Made by a program: the position numbers and the translations under genes. Under the pieces are notes generated by a model. It had not been told where the DNA came from. It saw only the letters and a program-made list of their open reading frames with translations, and searched no databases. DNA of 64,000 nucleotides from Engraulis encrasicolus (lineage: Eukaryota; Chordata; Actinopteri; Clupeiformes; Engraulidae): assembly GCF_034702125.1 (NCBI RefSeq), contig NC_085867.1:44328187-44392186 (forward strand), given 5' to 3'. Positions 48,536-59,574 of this stretch are shown here, one piece after another (the stretch's first letter is position 1; each line of letters opens with the position of its first letter).

Positions 48536-49762
48536 ATGATGTGTAATGTCTTTTGGATTGGATTGGATTTGGAATGGATTTACACTGCTACAAGAACAGG
48601 GCATCTCATCAACATGTTAAACAGTGATGACACCACTGTCAGAGAACTGGCACGCGCATCGCTGTTGTTACATCTACAGCGACGTAAAATACCACCTGCC
48701 TCTCCCAGCGACCCCCAGTTTCTTGGATTCAAACTGAAAGAAAACGGCAAACTCGACATCAAGGCAGCCGGATTCGGGGTGCGCTCCGATTGGATAGATC
48801 TCAACGACCTTTGCCAACGAGCGCGACTTGAACTGTCCTGGAGGAGCACTGACGGAGCAGCAGTCACACTCGAGTATATTGTGACAAACCACCAGATTTC
48901 GCCCCTAGTGATCCTGAACGAAAACAACACGACATGCCAGTTGCAAATTAAAAACATCAGAGCATCACTTTTAAATAACAGCAAAACATTGAGCGCACAG
49001 CACTGGAAAAACCTAAAACTGCAAGGGAAATTGGCGCTCCTTGAGTCCACCGACAAATCCGTGTCCCATTCAGTTTTTAAAAATCACTCCATCTCAGAGG
49101 AAATAATTGTGTTTGCCATTAAAGCAAGGCTGCAATGCCTGCCAACAAGGTACAACTTGTCAACTTGGTACCCATCAAAGTATGACCCTTCTTGTATCCT
49201 GCATTCAAACCAGCAAGAAAAGGAAACTGTTGCTCATATACTAAATGGGTGCAATCACTATAAGGGACAGTATGTGGCCAGGCACGACCGTTTGGTTGAC
49301 CTGGTTGCGAAGGACTTACAGAAAATACACCAAAGACAGGATTGCAGTTTTTTTCTACACAGCACTGTGAAAATGAACTGGTTTCAACAGGAAATTTCTG
49401 ATTCTGATCACTTTCAGAACATCCCAAATACACCAGATATTGTAATAGTAAATTCAGAGGAAAAATCGGCATGCATTATTGAGGTGGGGTGTTGTTTTGA
49501 TCTGTATATGGACATTTGTTACTACTCGAAAGTGCTTAAGTATCAGCCATTATTGGAACGTATTTCCCAGTTGGGGTATGATTGCAGACTAGTAGTACTG
49601 ATCTTTGGAAGCTTAGGCCATGTACACAAGAATGTAGTTAGAGGACTGCAGTTAGGAGGAATGCAAAAAAGAGGAGCAAAGAATTTGGCAAAGTTTTGCT
49701 CTGTTTCAGCTATTATTGGTAGTATGCAGATATGGAGACATAGATGTTTTGTTTATCCATGA
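48536..49762 (+). CDS. RLE-type non-LTR retrotransposon, C-terminal polyprotein fragment (408 codons)
   Basis: The frame is open for 408 codons. The first 6-7 codons come from flanking sequence, so the element is 5'-truncated and the ATG is not its native start. Visible parts: a region after the reverse transcriptase core, then a zinc-knuckle-like C-x2-H-x10-H-x4-C from about residue 220 (CILHSNQQEKETVAHILNGC). A restriction-like endonuclease of the PD-(D/E)xK kind follows: PD at about 300-301, E at about 316 in IIEVG, and K at about 332/335 in KVLKYQ. Family motifs FGSLGHVHKNVVRGLQLGG and a final WRHRCFVYP complete it. This architecture is that of the R2/NeSL/Hero lineage. The absence of stops suggests a recent insertion. 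Confidence 0.85.
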   Translation: MMCNVFWIGLDLEWIYTATRTGHLINMLNSDDTTVRELARASLLLHLQRRKIPPASPSDPQFLGFKLKENGKLDIKAAGFGVRSDWIDLNDLCQRARLELSWRSTDGAAVTLEYIVTNHQISPLVILNENNTTCQLQIKNIRASLLNNSKTLSAQHWKNLKLQGKLALLESTDKSVSHSVFKNHSISEEIIVFAIKARLQCLPTRYNLSTWYPSKYDPSCILHSNQQEKETVAHILNGCNHYKGQYVARHDRLVDLVAKDLQKIHQRQDCSFFLHSTVKMNWFQQEISDSDHFQNIPNTPDIVIVNSEEKSACIIEVGCCFDLYMDICYYSKVLKYQPLLERISQLGYDCRLVVLIFGSLGHVHKNVVRGLQLGGMQKRGAKNLAKFCSVSAIIGSMQIWRHRCFVYP

Positions 49763-49912
49763 ATTTTGAAAGCTACAACAATAAGAGGACTGGTACTATA
49801 TGTAAAGTGTGTTGCCCTTAAGATCTATCAACATGTCAAATACCTTTTCCAAAATATTTTGATCTTGTACCCTGTTGCCTGTCTCTTGGATCCAAATAAA
49901 AGTAATCAAATG
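48555..49912 (+). mobile_element. 5'-truncated RLE retrotransposon inserted at a (GTGA)n array
   Basis: The element starts around GGATTGGATTGGATTTGG and ends with AATAAAAGTAATCAAAT, without a poly-A tail, directly before GTGTGTGAGTGAG. A (GTGA)n array and a 72-bp unique segment lie on both sides (48373-48554 and 49917-50105). They read as one target duplication of about 190 bp, with near identity in the unique part (one difference, GGGTAA/GGTTAA). The 3' junction is thus at the microsatellite. Confidence 0.8.
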
Positions 49913-49916
49913 TGTG

Positions 49917-50033
49917 TGAGTGAGTGTGTGAGTGAGTGAGTGAGTGAGTGAGTGAGTGAGTGAGTGAGTGAGTGAGTGAGTGAGTGAGTGAGTGAGTGAG
50001 TGAGTGAGTGAGTGAGTGAGTGAGTGAGTGAGA
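49917..50033. repeat. (GTGA)n microsatellite, right copy
   Basis: About 28 GTGA units, duplicate of the array at 48373-48482. Confidence 0.95.
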
Positions 50034-50183
50034 GATCTGAATGTAGGTAAGAGTGAGCTCTATGGTTAATATACTGTATGTGTAATGATGTGTAATGTCT
50101 TTTGTATTCTGTATTCATATATATAGTCAATGCTACTGGAGACCTTAATTTCCCCTAGGATTAATAAATTATACTATACTCTC

Positions 50184-50531
50184 TAGGGATGCACCGATAC
50201 CGATACTGGTACTCGTTGTACTATTGTACTCGTACTCGTACTCGTCAAGCACTTGCCGATACCAGGAACGATACTGCTATTACACAAAACAATGCAAAAA
50301 TCTTGTCACATTTTGTGGACTTGAAAGCAGCATGGAAAAAGTGCCACCTCATACATTTACTAACATATAATAATACATCACGGGTGGAAAAAAAACAAGG
50401 CCATGCATTTATTTTCATTGTTTTTTTGGTGGTAAAAGGTATCGGTATCGGTACTTGGTATCGGCAAGTACATACATTAATGTACTCGTACTTGTATCGG
50501 TTTTCAAAAAAGTGGTATCGGTGCATCCCTA
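50184..50531. mobile_element. hAT-type MITE, 348 bp
   Basis: Ends TAGGGATGCACCGATACC and GGTATCGGTGCATCCCTA. Perfect 8-bp duplication ATACTCTC at 50176-50183 and 50532-50539. Confidence 0.92.
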
Positions 50532-50544
50532 ATACTCTCTCTAC

Positions 50545-50925
50545 TAGAGGTGCACCGAAAATTCGGATGCAGAAAATATTCGGCCGAAAACGCGAAAAAA
50601 GACACTTTCGGTTTTCGGCCGAAAGCCAATTGAGCGCCCCAATCGGAGGCCGAATAGAAAATTAATTGAAAATGGCCATTAATTAACCTAATTTCAGTTC
50701 TATTCTAACATTTGAAGACTTCAAGCACACATTTATTTTCTTTCAAAAATATCTCAAAACATTTATTGTAAACCATAGATTTCAGCAATGTTTAAAAATA
50801 GTGAAAATCCTAACTTTTGATCACTTTTGACTGAATTGTAATATTCGGTTTCGGTATTCGGCCAAGTGATTAATTATTATACGGTTTCGGTTTCGGCCAC
50901 AAATTTTCATTTCGGTGCACCTCTA
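50545..50925. mobile_element. hAT-type MITE, 381 bp
   Basis: Ends TAGAGGTGCACCGAAA and TTTCGGTGCACCTCTA. Perfect 8-bp duplication CTCTCTAC at 50537-50544 and 50926-50933. The interior is rich in TTCGG/CCGAA motifs. It lies 13 bp from the preceding MITE. Confidence 0.92.
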
Positions 50926-51543
50926 CTCTCTACTCTTCTCTCTACTCCACTCTCTACTCTACTCTACTCTACTCTACTCTACTCGACTCTCTACTCTACT
51001 CGACTCTCTACTCTTCTCTTCTCTACTCTACTCTACTCTACTCTACTCTACTCTACTCTACTCTACTCTACTCTACTCTACACTCTACTCTACTCTACTG
51101 ATCATAATGTTGAAAAATCACTTCCACAATAATGTTCCCATGTCAGAATTTGGCTGACAGTCAGATCTCAAACAGTGCATTATATCAGGTGTGGATATAA
51201 TTCAAAGAACCTCATACATTTTTATGCCGGTACATTTTTTCTTTTTTTGGTACAGAAATGAAACCATCAACGTGCTACACAACAAGGATTTGAGTTTGTC
51301 ACTATGCAGACAAGAAATCTGATGTCGTAGCCTTGTCTAAACATATCTGTCTTGGCCTTTGGATACAAATGTGAGATGGTTCAATTCAAGTTGAAAATTC
51401 AATTTACAGTAAGTTTGAAAACAGCCCAGATGTTATAACAAATCTGTACACATTTACCTTTAAATTGTGAAAGCTGATTATTCTCTAAGACTATTCCTTG
51501 AAGAAACGTTACCCACCCAAATTTAAGGTACATTCTGTTATAT

Positions 51544-52177
51544 CAGTGTTTCTCAATGGGTCACTACAGCCCCCCAGGGGGCATTGGGGAGCCCTAGGAG
51601 GGCGTTGAGAACGACACAACTGAGAGGGGGTGGTGCTTAGTTGCCATTGAGGTGCATTAGTACAATTTATTTTTTGATACTAAGGGGAGGCTTTGGTAGC
51701 CTCGTCCTGACCATCCCATAATACTACCATTTCATTTCGTATTCATGGTCTGGAGGTTGTGTGATCTGGCACGATTGCAGGAAGCAGGAAGTTTGCACTC
51801 AGTTATGGTATGAAATGATTGGACAGCTCTCACCCAATCGCCGACAGTTACTCAACAACAACATAGCGCAGACCAATGGCTCTGGCACAGACGTTTAGGT
51901 CAACGTCACGAGCGTCCTCCCCCTTTCGCCCCCACGTGGGGTGCTTATTCGCTTATTGGCTATTTCTGGGGAGAATTGGCAGGCCAGATCCTGCCGCTCA
52001 ACAGTCGCTCCACAGCAAACAGTTGCCAGACGTAGTACGGAGCCAAGTCTCTTGGCGGAAGTACGTAGGATGGCGTGCGAGGCTAAGGCTTTGGTGGGCT
52101 TATGATGAGGTGAAGGGGGCGTTGGGAGGCTTATGAGGTCATGGGGGCATTTGTTCAAAAAAGGTTGAGAACCACTG
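51544..52177. mobile_element. element with CAGTG(T)TTCTCAA ends, containing a nested element
   Basis: CAGTGTTTCTCAATGGG at the left is inverted as GGTTGAGAACCACTG at the right. No matching 8-bp flanks. It is interrupted by the element at 51697-52085. Confidence 0.65.
51697..52085. mobile_element. nested non-autonomous element, TAGCCTCG ends, 9-bp duplication
   Basis: TAGCCTCGTCCTGACCATCC at the left is partly matched by inverted GGATGGCGTGCGAGGCTA at the right. The flanking 9-bp repeat AGGCTTTGG lies at 51688-51696 and 52086-52094. A 9-bp duplication would fit a Mutator-like element, but the superfamily is not certain. Confidence 0.7.
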
Positions 52178-52438
52178 TCTCTAGGCTAAAGGGGGCACCT
52201 TGGAACCGGGGGGGGGGGGCACGAGGAAAGAGGGGAGAGGAGATGAAAGGACAGACAGAGGAGAAGAAGAAGAAGAGGAAGAACACAGAGAAGGCAGACA
52301 CTCTGCAGAGGAGAAGAGGAAAAAAGAAGAAGGGAGACTTGTGATGAGGTCAAAGGCGCATGTCTTCAAAAAGGAGAGCGTAACACTTTCACACATGCTG
52401 TGTAATCAACTCCAGCAGCTGCCTGCAAGCCACAAACA

Positions 52439-52871
<433 letters not shown>

Positions 52872-53248
52872 TTTAACTACTTTATTTATGTCTGCAAATC
52901 ATAATATGTACATAGTGACATAAATGTTACAGATACAACGATGTTAAGTCACAATCCAATGTGGGCCTCAAAATAGCAGTTTTAAGGGTACAAACAACAC
53001 CTCCCTCTCTAAATATGACGACTACCAATAATGGAGGGTATTGAGCAATATCTGGGTAATATTTGCTGTGCCCTTGCTTTCGTGAAGCCAACCATTGTAC
53101 GCCCCCTAGTGACCGGTCTGTGTACATGTCCCAGGCTCACACACACACGCACGCACGCGCGCGCGCACGCACACACGCACTCACACACGCGTCTAACCAC
53201 ACCAGGCTGCTACAGGATATCTAAGACCCTGTGCAGTAAGAGGTGTGT

Positions 53249-53257
53249 CACACACAC

Positions 53258-53327
<70 letters not shown>
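53249..53327. repeat. (CA)n microsatellite
   Basis: About 38 CA units, preceded by CGCGCGC/CACGCACG sequence at 53148-53180. Confidence 0.95.
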
Positions 53328-53330
<3 letters not shown>

Positions 53331-53940
53331 TGAGCATGTCAGGCTGTGACTTGTCCATTTGTGCTGTGCGTGCTCCAGTTATTTCTGGCTGCTCTCTCTG
53401 TGTGCTGACTAGGTCTCACAGCACATGGCAAGCAGCAGCACCAGCTGGCATGAGGGGGGACTGGCCTTGTTTACATCAGACATTTAATTCATAATTAACT
53501 AATAAAATGAATTAAATTAAAAATTAAATAATAAAACTTTATTCTCAACCCGTTAAAACACGGCGTTATAAATTTGCTGTTGCCAGAATGGTAGTGACCA
53601 AGTCATAGTGCATTACTAAAGGCACCCTGTTTTGTCATAGTAGAGTGTATGGTAATGTATTAATCTTTCAATGACTGTCACAGCATGCCACTGGTGGTGC
53701 GGTGTGCATTATGGGGCTACAAATTACTTTGAAAACATCATGTAAACCCTTCACAGTTCGGGAATAAATGAAAGTGCAATGTAAACTCGACGGACCAATT
53801 CAATTCGAAATGAAAAACATCATGTAAACGTGGATATGGAGACAGGGAGACAGGGAGAGCAGAGGTGACTGAAGAAAAAGGAGAAATAAAAAACAAAACC
53901 TTCAAACACAAGTCACTTTACTGTGTAACTGGTTTAGAAC

Positions 53941-54138
53941 CAGGGTTGCCAGATGAGGCTGATGATTTCCAGCCCAAAAAATGCTCAAAACCCGCCTAGA
54001 AGCACAAAATCCCGCCCAATTCTATTGATTTCTATGGAAAAAATTGGGCAGGTTTTTCTGCTAAATGCCATTTTTACCCGCACACGGCCAGCCTAAGCAG
54101 CCCAATTGGGCGGGAAACAGCCCAATCTGGCAACACTG
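53941..54138. mobile_element. hAT-type MITE, CAGTGTTGCCAGAT family, 198 bp
   Basis: CAGGGTTGCCAGATGAGG and ATCTGGCAACACTG ends. The flanking 8-bp repeat is TTTAGAAC (53933-53940) versus TTTTGAAC (54139-54146). The interior closely resembles the copy at 63413-63610. Confidence 0.88.
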
Positions 54139-54255
54139 TTTTGAACTGCAGTTACTACAGCGGGATGTAGTGCCTGATTCTGTGGATTTTGGATCAATTA
54201 AAAAAAAATAATAATAATCAGTAACATCAATAGTCACCTGGTCACCTCGTCAGTT

Positions 54256-56543
54256 ACAGTGAAAGTGAAAAAAGTGAAAGCCCATTGGGAAACTCCAACT
54301 CCCATTGTCATTGTGACACAGCACTCCACAGCACACAAGTGAACACTGCACACAACGAAATTGCATTTATGCCTCACCCGTGCAAGGGGGCAGCCCTCAG
54401 TGGCGCCCCATGGGGAGCAGTGCGGTGGGACGGTACCATGCTCAGGGTACCTCAGTCATGGAGGAGGATGGGGGAGAGCACTGGTTGATTACTCCCCCCA
54501 CCAACCTGGCGGGTCGGGAGTCGAACCGGCAACCTCTGGGATGCAAGTCTGACGCCCTAACCGCTCACCCATGACCAAGGGCGTAACTTTATGCTGACAA
54601 TTGGGGGGGTCAAGATTTCCATCTAAATGAATTAAATGGCTAAACAGTTTTCTTCAGTATTTGCATGTACAGTTATGTATGTTCCCTGGTCATTTGTGCC
54701 TCCTGCGCTGTCTCTCTCTGTACTCTCTCTCCCTGTTTTTGGTCATCCGATTCTCCTTCGCCTCGTTCTCTCCCTCTGTCTTCAACTGATGCACTTCCTC
54801 CATCACCTCCTTTCTGTTGCTCAACTGCTACATCTCCTCCATTGCCTCTCTCTCCTTCAACTGCTGCACCTCCTCTGACACCTTCATACTCTATCTCTTG
54901 AACTGGTTCACCTCCTTTGTCACCTCTTTCTCTCTCCCTCTCATCTGTGCTTCCTCGTCTCTCTCTCTGGACACCCGTCTCTCTCTCATCACCTGTACCT
55001 CCTTGGCCTTGGATCTCTCTTTGGTGACCTGCACAATCAAGTTCTTGAACCTGATATAAAAAAAAACCTCAGTTAATGTTCAAATGGCTTGGCAGCAAAC
55101 TCACATCAGAGTTTTAGAGAATGCATTTTCCCATCAGGCTAAAGTCAAGCTGTCAGAAAATCTCCATTTGTAATGTGGCATATAGCAATAAAGCAAAGAT
55201 GAGTTAATTAATTAATTAATTAATTAATTAATTAAAAACATTCCTACCCTTTGCTTAGTAATTCATATGATCAGAAGAAAGCTACAGTCAGAGATGGTTG
55301 ATAAAATCTTTGATGCAGTGCCAAATATGAATGACATATCCCAACCATCAATCACTAATCAGGATGCTGCACAAATAGGATCTCTTGTCTGTTGTTCGCC
55401 ATGTTGTTAATCATATGATCAGAAGAAAGTTGCTGTGGTAGAAATTAAAGTAGCCTGCTGGCTACATAATATCCCATACCCATTATTTATACAATTGACT
55501 GTTGTTGTTTTTTTTTATAACTAAATATACAGTGGCGACTGGCGACAAAAATATTGAGAGGACCTACTCTGTCTCACTCCAAGCACAGCCATGCATAGTG
55601 TCACGCGAGGAAGGAACCCCTTGTCTCTCCCCCACCCTCTCTCGCATCTCTCTCTTCAATACTTCACTGGCGAAACAAACTGTAATCGCTTGGCTGTTGT
55701 CAACAAATGCGATTTTGAAAACAAAATATAATGCCACAATACATCTTATTTAAAATGGATGTGTTTACTATTGGTGTCAAAAAACGTACAGGCATTTTGG
55801 TTCAGCTGCATTGAACAAGCTTCTCATTTGAAGTGGATACTATCATAGGAAATCACGCAGGCAACTGGACAGGGGGTAACCAAAAACTACTTAAATGACG
55901 TGAAATAAAACAAACAGACGTCCGATTGCTAGGGTTTCACAAAATGTGTTGGTTTGAGGGAGTAAATATCCCAAGTGCTAGCCATCAACGAAGTCCAAAA
56001 TAGCCAGCCACGTCCAGTGTTATTGAACTAGCTGTCTGTCGTAACCTAGCATAAAATAGCTAACTAACTGACAGGCAGAAAGGCAGTGGTACACTATAGG
56101 TTCTCAAAACACTCGGAAATAATGTCTCTTATGCCAAAGACACATCCACGCATGATCATGTGGCAATTGCAAGTTAAAAGTAGAAAAAAACAATTGCTCA
56201 ATACTTGGTAAAGCTGATCGCTAATCAGTTTGAATTTGGGATAGTGGAGAAGAGGATTACCCTACTGTCAATGGCACGTACTACGTACAGAACTAACGCA
56301 GATTTGGGAAATACCAAGGGGGGGAGGGGAGGGGTACATTACAACATGATTAAACATAACTGAACGAAACTATTTTTCACTATTTTACATAAAATGGGTA
56401 AAGTTGTTCATGCAAGACAAGTACTGTAATTATATAGGGGGGGTTGTACAATTATATAAGGGGGGTTATATTGTCAGGGTTTGAAGTCTGGGGGGGGTCA
56501 AAACCCCCGTAACCCCCATGGAAATTACGCCCATGCCCATGAC
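54256..56543 (-). mobile_element. tRNA-derived SINE split by a hAT-type insertion
   Basis: The main SINE part at 54256-54575 is nearly identical to 9208-9549. Its tRNA-like head is interrupted within CACCCATGAC and resumes at 56536 with CCCATGACTGCCC. This fixes the order of events: SINE first, hAT insertion second. Confidence 0.88.
54576..56535. mobile_element. hAT-type element, 1960 bp, inside the SINE
   Basis: Ends CAAGGGCGTAACTTTA and GGAAATTACGCCCATG are inverted. A perfect 8-bp duplication CCCATGAC lies at 54568-54575 and 56536-56543. G runs (GGGGGGGTCAA) lie near both ends. On the minus strand, 54660-55040 encodes a glutamate/glutamine-rich stretch that may be the N-terminal relic of a transposase or captured sequence. 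No intact transposase frame. AATT repeats at 55205-55235. Confidence 0.85.
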
Positions 56544-56549
56544 TGCCCG

Positions 56550-56640
56550 GAATGGAATATCTGGAGTAACCGCTATGCAAACAAGTTGCTTTGGATAAAA
56601 GCGTCAGTGTAATGTAATGTAATGTAGTAATGTAAAAACA
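56550..56640 (+). mobile_element. SINE tail fragment
   Basis: AAGTTGCTTTGGATAAAAGC followed by GTCAGTGTAATGTAATGTAATG, the tail type of the SINEs at 7022 and 63776. A similar fragment, AAGGCGTCTGCTAAATGC plus TGTAATG units, lies at 24065-24110 in the myosin 5' intron. Confidence 0.6.
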
Positions 56641-56714
56641 TTAGCGTGTCTTACATCGTGGTCAAGGACTGCTGCCAATGATGTGTGTGTACAAAATAAA
56701 TCCTTCACTGTAGG

Positions 56715-56798
56715 GTACAGCTTATTTGGAGGCCAGGGCCAGTTGGGACCTCCACTGTAGTGTACAGCTTATTTGGAGGCCGGTGCCAGTTGGGACTT
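56715..56798. repeat. 47-bp direct tandem repeat, two copies
   Basis: GTACAGCTTATTTGGAGGCC occurs at 56715 and 56762. Confidence 0.8.
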
Positions 56799-57769
56799 TT
56801 CTTGGTGGTTCATATTTCCGTGTTCAGTATGCCAGTCTTGTGTCAAACACGGTATCATGAACACATTCAAGATTTACACACAGCGATCGCTTTAATTAAC
56901 TTTCCTTCTCTCCTAGTTGTGATGGTTGATGTCTTTTGGCATTGCCTACACCAGAGATCCCCAACCTTTCTGGGTCAAAGGGCTACCCGAGGGTTACTGA
57001 GAGCTACCCAAGGGCTACTTTTGTTCAAAATCCTCTACTGATGCCTTGACATAATTCCCAAATCACTCGAGGTTGAATGATAATTTGCTCATGAGTTGTA
57101 AGGAAATATCCTTTATAGGCTATAAAGAATAATCTCATATTTAAATTAAGAAAAGCATTAGCTGTGAAACCGGGCCTTAGATGGAGTTGAGTAGTACTAC
57201 TCTACTCCTCCCCTTCACACAGTTAAATGAGTTTTTTTAGCATATATGGCCTCACTCATTGAGTGTTGAATTGACACTGTTTTATAGCATATTTGGCATT
57301 GCCGTGTTGATTCAACACTGAAAGAGTTTAAGTTTAACACTAAAATTGAGTGGGACCATGTGTGCTCAGAAAAGTATTAAATTAACATTTCAACATTTAC
57401 TTTGCAGAGGCATGAGGCAGAACACAAAATTCAAGCAAACATAATTTGCGTTGAGCTAGTAGTGTACTCCACTTAGCTTATCTCTATCTGAGGTGGCTAA
57501 AGTAAAAGTAGAAGTAAAAAACAAGCCTGCCATAGTTTCCTTCCAACACAAGTAATTTCACTGAGTAACTGGTATACAGTTACCATAGAGATAGGTACCC
57601 GATTCTGTGCTGGTTGGATCAAATTGGGGGTTTTTAGGTTTTTAGTTTTTTTGTAGTAACAAAAGCGTCTAGCCACATCATTAAGTTCAAAGGAATAACT
57701 GGTGTAACCGCTATGTAACATCATGTGCTAGTGTTGTTCTTTAGCCTTACTTTGGCCTCCTCTGATGTC

Positions 57770-57956
57770 TAAACTGTTAAACATTGCAAGCCAGTTAAAC
57801 GTAATGAAGTAAGTTCTCCTGCTGCCTTAAGTTTGTCAGTTAACTCAACTCACGACTTAACTCAACTCTAGGCTTTCTCAAGTTGAGTTAACTTAACAAA
57901 CTTCAGGCAGCAGGGCAGCTTTCTTTTTTACATGGCTATAATGTTTTACAGTGTAA
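57770..57956. mobile_element. palindromic MITE, ACTGTAAAACATTG family
   Basis: AACTGTTAAACATTGCAAGC...CTCCTGCTGCCTTAAGTTTG is inverted as AAACTTCAGGCAGCAGGGCAG...ATAATGTTTTACAGTG. A TA dinucleotide flanks each side. Confidence 0.75.
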
Positions 57957-58239
57957 TACATTTAGCTGTCGTTCCAGCTGGCTGAGTGGTGTGGGTTCCC
58001 TGCTAGCTGTAAGCCGGTGCAGCATTGCTGTAATTCCTCAGATGGCCAGCGAAGGGCACACGCGCCCCATCCTTCGAGGCAGGGTGAGACACGTTGGGCA
58101 ACTGGAAATGTAACAGGTTGGAAGAGGAGGGGTGTGGGGGGGACCGAATGGGAATGTGCAAGGCCTTGGTTGAGTCCAGGATCACAGTGGAGTAAGCCTA
58201 CTGTCAGGCTATAGACAACCTTGAATTTGAACTTCAGGC

Positions 58240-58561
58240 TAGGGATGTTAACCGGTAACCGGTTAACCGATTGTCGACCGGATCAACGATAACAGGTTAA
58301 ATTTTCTGCCACCGGTTAACCGGTAATAATAATTAGGTTTTGGTACGATAATTCAGCTTTTTCGATCTGTTGACACTGGCTGGACATGACAGGTCCTGTC
58401 TGAGCAGCAAAAAGAAAGGCTTATGTGAAAAATAAATTTAAAAAATTCAGTGCTGTGCCTATCAGGCACGTGAACGTTATATCATTTAAGATTGCCGGTT
58501 AACCACCGGTTAATGACTCTCAGTAACCAGTTAATATATTTTTACATTTTCGCCATCCCTA
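58240..58561. mobile_element. hAT-type MITE, 322 bp
   Basis: Ends TAGGGATGTTAACCGG and CGCCATCCCTA. Perfect 8-bp duplication CTTCAGGC at 58232-58239 and 58562-58569. Rich in GGTTAACCGG palindromes. The flank CAGGCTATAGACAACCTTGA also appears on both sides (58205 and 58566). Confidence 0.9.
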
Positions 58562-58991
58562 CTTCAGGCTATAGACAACCTTGAACCTTGAAGTGGTGTG
58601 CGGACAAAGGAGTGTGGACAGTTAAAGCGGGTGGTGGTTTAAGTTTTCTTTTGCAAGGGGGTGGTTTTAATGGAGTAGGGTGGATTGGCAAGGGTGTGGT
58701 TTTAACGGGGTAGGTTGGATTGGGGGTGTGGGGATGAGCTTATTTTGTGGATGTTTAGACCAAGAATGGTTCAATAAAGGGGTTTTATTTTTTTATTTAA
58801 TATCCATAATATGTACGTACATATTAAGTTACACAGGAGAAAAACATTTACATTAGGTTCTACACATTAATTTCAATATCAATAATGAATAGCATGTTTA
58901 GCTATGTAATTTGAAAAATTAACAATGGGATATGCACATTTTTATGGAGTGTGTGACCTAATATTGGTGGAATCCAGTTTCGGAGTAATGG

Positions 58992-59574
58992 TTAACCCTA
59001 TCCAGATGGGGGGGGGGGGAGGGCTAAAAGTGCCCGCACCAACTTTGATGTCGTATAATTCCTTAACGACTTAAGCTATGACTACGAAACTTTGTGACTT
59101 TTCCTAACATTTAGTTGGCTACAGTTAGGTACCGAAAGATTAGGTTTATAATTTTTTCTGTTGCCATGGCAACGGTTTTCTGACAGGTATGTCTGACCAA
59201 AAATCACTTAACCATATCTATGAGGCCATATATTTTCATATTTTTTTGTTATTTCCATTAGCATCGGACAACTTTGTGAGCATTTAAGTGGTTTGAAGCA
59301 TAAACTCATTAAAATGTAAGTGCATTACCTAAATTTGTTGGAAAATCCATTATGGCGAGATTTTGGACATAATAACATAATGATGTCATAATGACGTCAT
59401 AATAATAGATAATTACACAAAAATTATGTCATGCATAGATGTCCGTATGTAGATCATCTCCCCCAAGTATCGTAGTCATACTGAATTCCGTTCCGAGTTA
59501 TGAGGGGGGGGGGGTCAAAAGAGCCCCCCCCCAGGCCCAGGAATACCAAAAAAGCCCAGTCTGAATAGGGTTAA
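58992..59574. mobile_element. TTAA-flanked element (TTAACCCTATCCAGA ends)
   Basis: TTAACCCTATCCAGAT at the left is matched by inverted GTCTGAATAGGGTTAA at the right. G runs lie near both ends. TTAA target use suggests the piggyBac or Kolobok type. It shares its right TTAA with the next element. Confidence 0.65.

Larger units (their letters stand above)
50034..51100 (+). mobile_element. LINE 3' UTR with (ACTCT)n tail, split by two MITEs
   Basis: GAGACCTTAATTTCCCCTAG followed by GATTAATAAATTATAC (50140-50175) matches the terminus of the L2-like LINE at 36000-36050. The tail of ACTCT units is interrupted by MITEs 50184-50531 and 50545-50925 and continues to 51100. Confidence 0.7.

Noticed and set aside
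50866..51157. Frames of Ser/Thr/Leu/Tyr repeats
   Set aside because: ACTCT simple sequence of the LINE tail.
58017..58214. Possible small gene near MQHCCNSSDGQRRAHAPHP
   Set aside because: Short frame, no family recognised, flanked by duplicated repeat sequence; not enough support.
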